Position numbers and translations under genes: made by a program
Notes under the pieces: model-generated
The model's input: only the letters and a program-made list of their open reading frames with translations
The model's database searches: none
Told to the model about the DNA's origin: nothing
Part shown: in pieces, positions 12,331-24,114 of the stretch
Numbering within the stretch: the stretch's first letter is position 1
Layout: every line of letters starts with the position of its first letter
NCBI GenBank assembly: GCA_947579665.1
Contig: OX388345.1
Coordinates: 63,727,454 to 63,791,453, forward strand
From: Sympetrum striolatum
Taxonomy: Eukaryota; Arthropoda; Insecta; Odonata; Libellulidae
Direction: 5' to 3'
DNA length: 64,000 nucleotides

Positions 12331-13390
12331 AGTCTGTAACAATAATCTTTCGAAAAATTACGTAGCTGTGTGAATTGTATTCTCAGCCATCGAAGACGCG
12401 CTTTTGATCAATATCAACTTCCTGATCACGTTTATCTTGTTCACTCCAATGAGTTTCCATGTTTCTCTTATCTCCATTATCATTCTAAACCCCTTTTTGC
12501 TCTCAATTATTCTCTCCCTTCGATAATCTCATGATTTCCGCGGATTGGGATCCTTCCGACAGAACGGACGCCCCTCGACAATGTTTCCCCTTCCATATCA
12601 TTCGGCTCACAAAAATTCCCCCAGAAAGGTCCTTTCCCAATCTATTGACTACCAGAGCTCCTAGTTCTTCTGCTTCATCGAGCATGCATCGCCTATGCAT
12701 TTTTTAACGAACCTCTCTTCTGGAGAGACCACGGTTGACTTGTTTTGATGGTGATTTACATTCTCTCGTCACGGAGAAAATATCGGATCTTTTGATTCAT
12801 GGACCTGAACAGTTTTTTTAAGCCAAACTTGAATCGCTCGATCCATTATAAAGGACTGCAGTAGTGCATGGGTTAACGCGACTCCTTTGATGAGCACGGC
12901 TTTACTTGGTAGAAACTAACACGAAGAAGAAACTTTTATGAATTTAGCTTAAGGTTTTTATCTGCTAACGATTACGAATTCGGTTCTAAATGGCATATTA
13001 TTTTGAAAATAACTTTTTTATTCAATATAATTTTTTATCTAAGTCTAAGAATTTTTTATACATTGGTTAGGCTTGCAGCTTTCAAAGGGTTTCTTTTCTT
13101 ACATTCCGTTTGATCATTAGGAAATATCCGTGGAATCTCAGCCATATGAACTTTATTTCAGTCATTTTTCTTAAAGAAGGCGGAGATATATTTGTAACTT
13201 AACTTGATATTTAGATTTATTTGATTTATGTATTGGAAGAGACTGATAAAAGGAGATAATTTGTCAGAGATAATCGCGGAAATCAGTTAGATATCGGAAT
13301 GGAAAGGTAACGAATTAATTGGGACTGGAAAAGCCAAGGATGTGGGTCGATACGATGACCATGTTTCATCTTGATTTGACTTGTTCTTTA
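12331..13390. other. Gene-free stretch
   Basis: No gene is supported. A moderately GC-richer part at 12500-12720 has only a short unrecognised frame. Confidence 0.55.
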
Positions 13391-13395
13391 TTTTA

Positions 13396-13442
13396 GCTGG
13401 GGTGGATGAGGCGTAGGTCGCCCCCTCTTCCCCTACCCCAGC
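13396..13442. repeat. GC-rich hairpin in AT-rich DNA
   Basis: GCTGGGGT (13396-13403) pairs perfectly with ACCCCAGC (13435-13442). The interior can extend the stem with a bulge (GGATGAGG against CCCTCTTC). On the minus strand it is followed at once by TAAAATAAAG, so it could be the 3' end of a transcript or retroelement. The following 400 bp is AT-rich with many GATGAATGATTG-like words. Confidence 0.5.
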
Positions 13443-16400
13443 ATAAGATCAGGTACAGTGGTATTACATGATTTATTATTTACAATTTATAGTCAAGTTC
13501 AGATAAAACGTCTTCTTGGAAGACATGGTTTAAAAACAGAGTTAAAATAACAGGTTCATAAATACGGATAAATATACAGCAATAGATAAAATCATTAAAA
13601 ATGGATGAAAATATGATTGAATGATTGAATAAATAGGTGATCATATCATTGGTTGGATGGGTGAATTATTAGATGCGTGAAGGGATGTGCAGAATAACAT
13701 TGGAATAGATTATTTGGTGATCGATGAATGATTGATGAGACAATACAAAAATAATAAATACATAAATAATTACATTGATTAAAAACGTAAAAGAATGAAC
13801 AGAATAAAACATAAATTATTGATGATTGGTGAAAGGATGAATGAATGGATCAAGAAAGACGAGTACCTCTTCTGCCAGTACCTCTTGGCTAGCGCATATC
13901 GCATGTAGACCTATGTGCAGTCAATTATATCTTAAAATGTCATGCAGTTTCACGTTCTTTGTGGCCATTTATTTTTCGCTGCGTCCGAACAGAAATAGGG
14001 TAGAAACCTGTATGTAATATGCTTACTTACGCCAAAGCGACTTCTCCTTAGAGTAGCTGAAAAGCTCCATTTTTTAGAGGAATTTCAAGCAACGAATTCC
14101 TGCTTGGAGAGCAAGAAACATTGATACCAGCATCCAATATTGCATTTTCTATTTATGGCTCCAGCTGGAAAAAGTGGGGCTTAACTCTCTCGTTTTCTCA
14201 GCTGTTCCAGCTCGAAAACATCGTTGATTAACTGTGAAGTATTAACCTCATTCTCTTTACGATTGCGATGACGTGAAACTTCCTAGCACGCCCATAATCT
14301 GTCTTACCCTTCGGACATTCCTCTTCAACTTTCTATCCTCACCACCTTCAATCCATCACCGCACGCGGTTCTTGGACGCAAAGCCTCCGCGTTGTTAGAC
14401 TCTTAATCCTCAAGTCGTGTTCAAACGAAGGAGTTGAAAACGAAACCATTTGCTTGTGGTCATAAACGCTTGAAACATCTACGCTTTCCAAAGCTCTAAC
14501 ACCGCTTCTCTTGTTTGCTTATAGGTCGTTGGCATTTTCACTCGTTCAACGGAGTGAATCGGGTCCGATGAGGAAACCATGATTTTCTATGAGGTGTCCT
14601 TAGGTTTATGGAGTCTGCTTATTACAGCGAGAAACAGTAAGAGTTAAATAGGTATTGGAGAGATTTTCCAGAAAAGATCTTAATTGCAAAAATATACGAA
14701 GTTCTGTAGAAAAATCATAAGTCTAGCAGTATCATTTCTGCAAAGAAGACAAAAGTAAGGATGGATTTTTTTCTAAATTTATTTAATTTTTTTAACTCCA
14801 TTGAAAGTTGGTGATTATGTTTCCGATAATTGTCTGTTTTTCTTCGGAGTATAAATTTAAAAAAATACCTTCTGAGTAAAAGGAGAATATTATTGCCCAA
14901 GGTACTTGTTTTTTAAGGTAAATGTTTTCGATAGTTGAATCTAAAAGAAAACCTTTGGTGGCAGATGCAAGCTAAAATGATTATGAATCCCAATAAAAAT
15001 AATGTATTTGTAGTAACAAATTATACAATATAACATTGTCTCAAGTTCCTTGTTTTTGTTATCAATTTATAGTCCTCTGATTGTGTATTGACATGCCCTA
15101 AGAGGTAGGTCACAGGTTAATTGATCCCGAAATTATTATGAGATTTTATTAAAGCGTCAGAATTGGCCCTTGAGACAATTAGTGCCTATTAATATGCATT
15201 GAGTTGCATTAAGGATTTTGATTCCCAAATTCGAATTCCAAGCTAAATGTAGAATGAAAACATCGCTCGATGCCTGGTGGAATTTAATCATGGTTATTAG
15301 TACTCTGTGAATCAATTTAAATAACTTGCTTTTATGGCCATAGAGGAACAGAAATTTTCGAAATCGATAGCGCTTCATAATATTCTATTGGTGAAATCAG
15401 CCATGTGTTGTTCGTAATTTTTCTGAATTAATTCTTAATGAATTTTGGAATTGCTTAATTGCATATCCTCTGCTTATGGCTGCAAATATTCAGGCGCCCT
15501 CGCATTTCGGTAGAGGGTGATTAAGAGTGAAACTAAAACCCGCAAGGTCCACATTCTTCACGCTAAATTGGCGTTTAATTCCCACGTCATTCCATCCAAC
15601 TCTCTCTCACCCCAGCCAACGATCGTTTTCAGAAAATATGTTCCATTGCTGACCGCCTTAATAGGGTTCGGTACGCAGTAAAGCAAATTAGTTGAGATTA
15701 ATCGGAAAGCGATCGATTAATTGATCCAAACATATCATTAGTTTCTCACTGCTAAAAATTTCCAGCGATACTCTCATTACAGTCAAACTCCAGATGCTGC
15801 TCAAATACGCCTACAAACATTTTACGGGCGTTACAGAGTGGAAAATGGGGGCGCATAGCACTTCTTCACTGTTGCGGCAAGGTACGAAAATAACATAGCA
15901 GGAAATAAAGGGCGTGTGACTATCTTTCAACATCCATCTCCTCGTTTTTTAATGCATTTTCTCTTTCTGCAAAATTTCCTTAACCGTCTTCTCAAATCAA
16001 GGGATTCTCGAATTCAGTCTATTCCCGATGGTGTCTTCCTCTACGAAGTGATTTGCTTGAATCGTGCGTTACAACCTGGATCGCGGTGGGGGTGTCCGCT
16101 CGTGATGTCCTACGATAACACGCATGATCACCGTACATGTCCCTACGCGAATATGGTTAGCAACACGTTCTCCCGCATTAGCTTGCAATATTGGCCTTGC
16201 CGAAGTGACATTATTGTGTTCGATGTGACGGGAACAGATGTTCGTGTCGGTTAAGGTTGGTCATGAGAGGAATATTGGCTGTCAACATTTGTCACTCTCG
16301 CCTAGATAAAACATCCTCAGAAATATTAGAAAATAGGGGGAGATCTAAATATCGTGATTTCTGATTGAGTTGAAGAGATATAATAGATTGTAATGAGCTT

Positions 16401-19290
16401 ATTTTGCTCGTTTTGGAGTGTTTTCTGATTGTAAAAATTACCATTTTTATATAGTTACCATTTACATATAGCAAAAGAAACTGCAGCCTCTTTACCAAAG
16501 AATTGTATTTTTTCAATTTCTTCGCCGGATATTTCCTTGAATTATGCATTTTTTGCTTGAAATAGGTATTTGATCGAGGGATTGTAACGTCTCGTTCAGT
16601 CTGCCCAAGCGACTTTCTTTCCCCGGAATGTAATGACTCCCATTGGTTTCATCAGTCGGCAAGGGTGAAGGGAATAAAAGGGTCGATGGATATTGGTTGA
16701 CCAGTTAAAATTGGTGAAAAGCAGATGGAAGAATAAGCGTGCTGAGATATGAGAAGCCACACTTCGGAACGTTCAGCGCGCGAGCGTCACGCCTATACTA
16801 AAAACTTTTTTCTTTCTTAAATGAAATATTATCCTCGCCAATTTTTTTTAAATTGTAGAGGAGGGTTGTATGTACAACATATAAAAAAATGAGAAAAATC
16901 TAAGGGGTGGTTACATCGTCAAAAATCGATTTGAAAATTTTTAATTGCTATAAACTTTATTAAATTGTTTACATTTTATAAAACCTTCCTACGATTATCT
17001 TTCTTAACACAAGACCTATAAATTAAGCTATGTTGTGTATTTTTAGCTTCTATATTACCGGAGATATGGCCTCGAATGCGAAGGCACTTTTGTAAAATTT
17101 CAATTTTTAAACATTGCAATATTTCGTAAACAATTGCGTTAATTACAAAACAGCTTGGGGATTTTCATTTTGTTATCAAATCAAAGCGATCTGCCAAATT
17201 TGGTCAAAATCGGTTACCTCAAGGGTTAATTTTGCCGATTTCCTTGTCGAATTGGCGTGGAATGACCCAATGATATCTCAAGAATAAAATTAGAATTGAT
17301 AGAATTTCCCACAGTATTGGTAATTATGTATCGAACAAATTATTTCCAGTAAATGTGGTAAAATTTGGGCAGGGCTCTAATGAAATTTATTTGGTAGGTT
17401 TGCTGAGTGATTTTCAAAGTAAATATGAATTTACCAGGCGATCACTTATTTGATGGTTACTAATATTGAGGATATTACTTCCAAGCATGTCGAGATATGA
17501 TTTACGGTAGATTACGGCAAAGTATGTTTAAGGAATGTTTTTGTTAACCCAAGTGCTCTTTAGACTTCAGTGCATCTCTAAAATTTACCATAGAGTATTT
17601 TTTTATTTAGATCTTTCCTATGCAGTTGTTGACCATTTTACTCTATGATGTTTTTGTCATGCTTTTGATTACGTGAAGACTGATTTGGACTTCCTCAAAG
17701 AATCTTTTCGCTGCAATAATCTCAGTTATTTTATAATTCACTAATGAATTCTATAAAATTTGAATCAACTTCAGTAACTGCAAAAAATGTCGTAAATTCT
17801 GCTGTGGAATTCCAGAGGTGAAAGTGAATATAATTAAACAACTTTTCGTAAATGGAATTTTTGGAAATGTGCCTTCTTTTCCATTAAAGTGATTAAAATA
17901 CAAAGTAGACAACGTAATGACCGCGTATCCCGTCAGCTGATTTTCATTGGTTTCGGTCCAAAATTCCTCCATATTTGTTTAAGGAAAGTTGCACGTATTG
18001 AACATAATTTAGACATAATATTCGCTTCACGAAATATGTATGAGGGACACCCAACTTAAATTTGCTCTCGTTTACATAAAAGAGAAGTTTAGTTAAGGGC
18101 GATACTTATTTGCATAGGAATGGGGAAAGGAAAATTTGAGTGAGAGAGTAAGGTACGACCTCCGTCTTTCCATATTGCTGAAGTCCTTTTGGCAGCGTTT
18201 AGGCACCCATTCACGAGCACCTCTTTGAAATGCCTTTTACTCGACAGAATTTGCAGTTTACTCCAAACAAGCTTTGACTCACAAGATCCGTGCTGAAATT
18301 GCGGAGGTTAAGGTACATTTTTAAAGAGAATTACTCCCGTCATGAAAGCGTGTTTGCCTCGCAAACGCTTTCGCCACGGTGGCTCTTTGCATGCCATCGG
18401 GTCGTTTCTCTGCTCCGTGTTTCAAATTAGGTAAATTAACGATGCCGTATTGAAAGACGGATCCAAATTTAATACTCTTGCGTTCAATCCATGAGTTCGG
18501 GGAATCTGACTGGTACGGATGAAAAACTTTTCGAATTCAGTCGAGTTCTACGAACATTGCGACGTGTCCGAATGTAATTAAATTTTCTATTCTAAGGTTC
18601 GTACTATTATAAAGCTCGAGTGAACTCAGGACTTTTTAATTCGAAATAAATTTTAAAATTTATTTCGGTTTAAAAAATGAATTCGTGTAAATATGAAAGT
18701 GATGATGGAAAATCTTTGCCATTTTGTTACCGACAATTATTTTCAAATTAAATTGAATGCTTCACGTTGATAGTTTGCATTTTACGATCTTGGCTGCTTT
18801 TGCAGAACTCATATATATATTTTTTTTTAAACGAAATTGACTCATTTTTATTCGTAAAAATAAAAGTCTATCTAAATATTTTATTATTTAACCTATATGA
18901 GATCATATGTTTCAAATTATAATCTTTTATAATTTATTTTTAAGTAAATTAATATACCCAGTGGTATTAATGTGGGATACAACTAGTATCGACAAATACA
19001 AATATATTAGCCAGAGCTTATTGTAACTTAAATAGAATAATTGTACGTGAAGAATTGAAACATTCGATAATTAGGAGTGGTAAGCCAAAAAAATAAACTG
19101 GTGGAGAAAATTATGAAATGTCGGATATTTGGAAATATTTCCCATGATTAGATGGATTTATATGATGGGATTTTCATTGAGAGGAAAGGATTGATTTGAC
19201 CGGAGTGTCAGTTATCAACGGATTTTGTTTTGCGGTTAATGCTTCGTGAATAATCACGTACTTGCGTATTTTTACTTTTTTGGCAAGCTG
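13443..19290. other. Gene-free stretch
   Basis: No supported gene. A patch at 15690-15740 has GATCGATTAATTGATCC and nearby ATTAAT cores, like the homeodomain-motif cluster at 11.7 kb. About 16870-17290 reads like a dispersed-repeat fragment (phrases such as AAATTTGGTCAAAATCGGTT) but no ends could be found. The minus frame 17751-17972 (73 aa) is unrecognised and probably fortuitous. Confidence 0.55.

Positions 19291-19331
<41 letters not shown>
19291..19331. repeat. (TA)n microsatellite
   Basis: An almost uninterrupted TA dinucleotide run, with one TG near its start. Confidence 0.95.
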
Positions 19332-19334
<3 letters not shown>

Positions 19335-20870
19335 ATGTTTCATATTGCTGTAGATTATAGAAGCCATTGAATGAAAAAAATCGGAAACGAGTAGTAAAAC
19401 TCAGTGTGAGAAATGGTATCGCAGAAATTTCTCAGGCGTGCTTCAACCAATAAAGTGCCAAATGGTGACTTTTTCAATCTAATTGAGAGTTTAAAAATAT
19501 TTTTACTTATTATAAATATTTTGCATAATTCAATATTTCCTGCTGCTGTTTATATTTAATTTATTTGTACTCATTCATTATTTTATATCGGTGTATTGAA
19601 TCAATATTGTTTCAGCGTCTATTCATTCTCAGCAACAGATCCTTCCGTAAGACTCTAGCATAGAAATGCATCATTTAGGTCCTAAATACGCCATCCGCCG
19701 TCGAAAGCCGTTCGCCCCAATGCGTCCTCTTCTCCAATGGATCCGAATCTCGCCGCTATGACTCCATGAAATTCAAATTCGATGCTCGGGATTTAATGCG
19801 CCCATCTCCGCGATCGGGTTCGAAGATTTATTTAAAAAAAACACGCTTCGTAGTTCTCTTTTACTACCTCATAACCGCCGTTCATATCGTTCAGTGCCCT
19901 TCCTATTACCAAAATGCTTTCCAGATCATAAGTAATACTTTCGTTTTCAACTCTTTCATTTTCATTCGATGTTCCAAATATCAATCATTGGTTTTCTTTC
20001 TGGATCTCGGTCGCTTCCTGTCATTCATGAATGTTTGACTACTTGCATAGATTTTTATAGGCAGATCCGTCAATTTGCTTCTTCGAATTGCATGTATTCT
20101 TCTTTTGCATATTTGAGTGTAGTTAAGTTCACCGATTCTCGTAGAAAGAACGTATTGCACTTGAAGAGACCCAATTCATTGTGTAGCACGGTTCTTGGAA
20201 ACGAAGCGATTTATCAGAATTATTCTGCCGGCATAAACTGAATCTTAGTGCTATATTTTAGCGGTTGCCTTTGTCGAAGAAAATATAAAATTTGTTAGAA
20301 AAATGTCCTGTATTGTAATAAATAAATTGATAGTTCTCTGAAGATATTTGTAGAAGGTATCATGATGTCAAATATTTACCAAACTTATCTCTTAAAAATC
20401 TTTTTTGTTTACGATTGTGCGTTTCCCGATGGGTTTATAATACGTTTCTAAGGTTTTAGCTGAATTTATTGTTAATTTTTGTAAATTTACATTCTCGCTG
20501 ATAGGATGATTTTGTGAATGATTTTTCGTTAAATCTACGAGTTGGTCATCCTGAGAAAATTCAACTGAACATCATCGTTTTCCAATTATTTCATTCAGAA
20601 TTACCCAGTATCATTCTCTAATTCCGAATGTATATCAGCGGAAAGAGCACGTATACAAATATTTTGTTTGCTAGCGAAGGATTATTATTTCAATTTATTA
20701 GATTTACTTTAGCTAGTTCATTTTGCCGCCTCATTTTCTTCCCCGAAATTGGTAGCTTCGCCTCTGCGAAAGATTATATCCTTCCAATCAGGTTTATAAA
20801 TTCTTGTTTGTCGCTGGAAATGTTTCTGGTCCCGCGAATTCCGGTGGTATCGTTTTCCATTCTGGCCACC
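19332..20870. other. Gene-free stretch
   Basis: No supported gene. A possible 31-nt micro-exon (acceptor TTGTTTCAG ending at 19615, donor GTAAGA at about 19647) is too weak to call. The open frames at 19766-20241 are short and unrecognised. Confidence 0.5.
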
Positions 20871-20874
20871 TCTT

Positions 20875-21460
20875 CCTCAGATGGCCCCGCCCATCTTCCC
20901 CCGCGAACCAAACTTTCACAATTCACTCCTTACACCCCCATAGTCCATATCGCCTCCCTCCTTTCCACACCCCTATTGAACGATCCCTTTGCGTCCCCTC
21001 CCTCTTGGTCCCGCAAACTTCTTCCTCCCCTATCCTCAATTCCACCCTACTTCCCCTTCGTTCCTGGCAACCCCAAGGATATTATCGATCTTTTCCCCCT
21101 CTCGCAGCTTCTCTCCAGCGCTGCACTCTTCCCGCATTCCCGCTTTCATCTCATTATCACCTCCTTGCTTTCCTTCCTTCCTTCTCTTTGCCCTCTCTGC
21201 TCCGCTTCGCCGTCGGCATATCATTTCGCTCGTCTTCCGTTCGCTCTCGACTCAGTCCGATTCGTTTCTGCCTCCGGGCGCGTCATCTTTGCTTCCACTA
21301 GGAAAATTCGTTTCGAAATGCTTCGAATTATTCGTTTTTGCGTTCGTCGCGATGCACTTCTTCGCGTTTGTCGCCCTCTCTTGATTTTATCGTTAGCAAC
21401 ACGAGTGTGAGTTTGAGTTTGTTGGTCGCGAGTCGTGAGAGGAAATTTGGAAATCAAAGG
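20875..21460 (+). promoter_or_regulatory. CpG- and CT-rich promoter-like island
   Basis: A block of clearly higher GC, pyrimidine-rich at 20880-21230 and CpG-rich at 21190-21440. It contains ACTCAGTCC, a good match to the arthropod initiator TCAGT, with the putative start A at 21254. At +28 lies CGTCA, which matches four of five positions of the downstream promoter element. A possible donor GTGAGT follows at 21409. The 260-codon open frame through the block (20628-21410) is serine/proline/leucine low complexity, explained by scarce purines, and is not called as a gene. The promoter reading is an inference. Confidence 0.25.
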
Positions 21461-21658
21461 GGATTTATCGGAATTGGTTTGGGAAAATATGCACGAAATG
21501 TACTTAAGCCGTTTTCGTTGAAACTTTTACGTGTTTCATTCGCTAATATTCTATAATGATAGCGATTCTGAACATATGAATGATAGCGAATCTCCTATTC
21601 TGACTGATTTTGGAAATCATAGACGTTCACATGCATTGGGGTAGTTATTTTCTCACAA

Positions 21659-21722
21659 CTTCGATAGTAAGTATCATCGATAGTAAAAATCTTCGATAGT
21701 AAAAATCTTCGATAGTAGAAGC
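21659..21722. repeat. Four-copy 16-bp tandem repeat
   Basis: Units of the form CTTCGATAGTAAAAAT lie at 21659-21674, 21675-21690, 21691-21706 and 21707-21722, with one to four differences between copies. Confidence 0.9.
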
Positions 21723-21812
21723 ATACTAGCCGTATATTTTCATCTGGATTATTAGAAACAAGTCGTGAATGCAAGAGGACTTGGAAATATTATAGCTAAT
21801 AGTGTTTGGTTC

Positions 21813-21938
21813 TACGAGGGTGGTCTGAAAAGTTTCCGACCCCAGATTTTTCAGAAATCTTCAGAAAATTTTCAGATATCTTAAGAAAACATGTCGAGAA
21901 ATGACGAAATGTCGAAAACCTTTCAGACCGCCCATGTA
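21813..21938. mobile_element. Mariner/Tc1-type MITE
   Basis: A 126-bp element bounded by TA on both sides (21813-21814 and 21937-21938), as expected for a TA target-site duplication. The terminal inverted repeats of about 28 bp share GGTCTGAAA followed by GTTT and CGAC, with about six mismatches. The left end runs TACGAGGGTGGTCTGAAAAG and the right end, read in reverse, TACATGGGCGGTCTGAAAGG. The interior is under 75 bp with no coding capacity. Ends of this type are typical of mariner-family elements in arthropods. Arm divergence suggests an old copy. Confidence 0.8.
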
Positions 21939-23499
21939 TTCGCACTTATATCTATGAATCTTTTCTTCAATATGTTCCCATGAATGTAGCCAGAGCAATC
22001 ATAGTAGCAACGTAAAATTCACTTTTTGAGTCCGCAGTGTATAATTTTTCTTTTATTATTTTATTATGTTGCACGATAACAAAACCTAACTTGTATAAAT
22101 TATAAGTTGTTTGTTTTGCTCAACAAAGTATGTTTTATATATTTTTCAGTTTGATTGTGAATTTGTGGTGTAACTATGATGCGATATGAGTTCCATGATG
22201 TTGCGTCGCAAGCTATCATGTTTATCTCATTGATAATTAACTTTAATATGTTTAAGGGAGAATGGCATCTATATACATTTATTTCGTCAATTCTGAGGAA
22301 TCTATCAGAGATTCGAAGGAAGTAGAGTTCTATCCAGTGGAAGACCGGCCTCTGATGACCCCCGAGGGAGCTTCTCCGTTAATAATGCTGATATTTTTGT
22401 AATTAATGTCCGAATTCTTCTGCATCCTATCACCCTTTTTTTAGTATTTGATTCTCCCTCATCAAATTTCTCCCTCTTGGTATCTCATTTCCCTCCATTG
22501 AAATTCCATCCCATCTCATTATCTCCTTTCTTTCGCCCATTGTTGGGACCGCTATTTTTGGGACGCAGTTCTTTTTTATCCTCTTCTCCGAATCCGCGGG
22601 CATTTCACATTCGCTCCCCGTCTACTTTTCACATCTCTTTACTCACTTTTGAAGGATCCTCTTGTTATGGCAATGCCCTGATTTTACACCGATCTAAAAT
22701 TTCCATCTCTTTCTCTCCCAAGTTTCGTTTTTACACTTTTTACATATATATTCCTCCTTTTAAGATACAAAGGCGGATTTCTGGAGAATTTAATCCCATG
22801 TGACTCATTTTTATCTAATACTTTCGAAAAATCAGTTCGTTTTCAGATATAAATCTGTTCAACCATATTTTTTCAATACTTTCTTTCTTAAAATATTGCT
22901 GTTGTAGTTTTAAAGAGATTTTTAAATTCGATAGTATTAATACTATTTAATAATAATAATAATTTTTATTCCTTTCCATTTAATAATTACATTTGAAAAA
23001 TAACGTAATTAGAAATTATTTTAGAATAATATAAACAACAATTATTTCCGAATAATGTATACAAGGTTGAAAAATACGTTTAGATATATATTTCGAGCCC
23101 TACTTTATTTCCTTTTTACAGAGGTTAGTGTGGATATCTAGTTATGTTTCTTTTACTTAAAGTAAGTAAGTAACAATTATATGTAGGCAGGGATATAATA
23201 GTTTAGTTGTTTTAATATCCATGTCAACGCATTCCTAGCATAAGCTATAACGGTTGTATTTGATTTCAACTGAAAATACTTGCTTTCATCACTGTTACCT
23301 AACAATCAGTACTAAATGTAAGTACTAAGTATAGTAAGCACCAAGATTGTTGTATTTTTGCTAATAATTCACATTTGCAGAGGTTGGGATAATGTATAGC
23401 TAGTTCAGGAGAATTATGTGGGAACCTATAGGATTAATGAATAAAAGAACCAACTGCCTTCATTTGTATGCAAATATCATCCACCAAGCTGCTCATTCT
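21939..23499. other. Gene-free stretch
   Basis: No supported gene. There is a CT-rich patch at 22430-22640, a perfect 16-bp palindrome ATAGTATTAATACTAT at 22931-22946, and a (TAA)n run directly after it. Confidence 0.55.
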
Positions 23500-24114
23500 T
23501 TAAGCTTTGCCTTTCAGAATCCTTGAAAAACACCTTTGCTGCGGATTTTCAATCCCATTTCCCTCGTTCACTCTTTTATTCGCCATTGCGCCCTCTTCTG
23601 TGGTCGGTGGGCGGATTACTGCGTAGGCGCGGAATTTGCATTGACTTTGAGTTCTCCTTTGCAGGGTAAGTAAAGAGGCGATGTAAAGAGTGACGTGAGG
23701 AAAGATAAATTCAGTTTTTATCGGTAGAAAGAAGGTGTTGCGACGATGCGGTACTTCTAGCAGGGCCACGGCCATACACGTCACACGTGACCCTGTTTCT
23801 CCAGCTCTTGGTATAATATAGAGGAAGAAAGAGTTCCGAATCCACCTACAAATAAGCAAGTTGCATTCGCGGTCTAATTGGTGCTTGGGAAGAAGTTTTT
23901 CCTTTGACGTAGTCGCAGATTCGTAGGGCAACTTGTTGCTATTCTGCTCAATGCTGTTCGCTAAGGTCTCTCGGGGACAGCAATGAAATAGGAATCTCTT
24001 TACTTTCTTGCTTTCGTGGGTGTTATATAGCTGCATCGCTCGTGAGCTAGTTATTAGGCAGTGAAAACAAGAAGTTGTGAATTTACTGCTACTTAAAGGA
24101 AATGTAGTTAACAT
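23500..24114 (-). CDS. Uncertain open frame, 204 codons
   Basis: This stop-free run is longer than expected for DNA of about 46 percent GC, and unlike the other long frames here it is not explained by pyrimidine bias. The product has no motif I recognise. It is mixed in composition, with a hydrophobic stretch around residues 95-105 and a more hydrophilic C-terminal third. No promoter, splice site or poly(A) signal supports it. A + strand acceptor TTTGCAG followed one base later by GTAAGT (23658-23671) lies inside it. Fortuitous is the more likely answer. Confidence 0.12.
   Translation of the reverse strand: MLTTFPLSSSKFTTSCFHCLITSSRAMQLYNTHESKKVKRFLFHCCPRETLANSIEQNSNKLPYESATTSKEKLLPKHQLDRECNLLICRWIRNSFFLYIIPRAGETGSRVTCMAVALLEVPHRRNTFFLPIKTEFIFPHVTLYIASLLTLQRRTQSQCKFRAYAVIRPPTTEEGAMANKRVNEGNGIENPQQRCFSRILKGKA

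Noticed and set aside
20628..21410. 260-codon open frame
   Set aside because: S/P/L/F low-complexity translation through a pyrimidine-rich block. All three + frames are open there because purines, and so stop codons, are scarce.
23651..23673. Possible recursive splice site (pyrimidines, CAG, then GTAAGT)
   Set aside because: One extra G separates CAG from GTAAGT, so it does not regenerate AG/GT as a ratcheting site requires.
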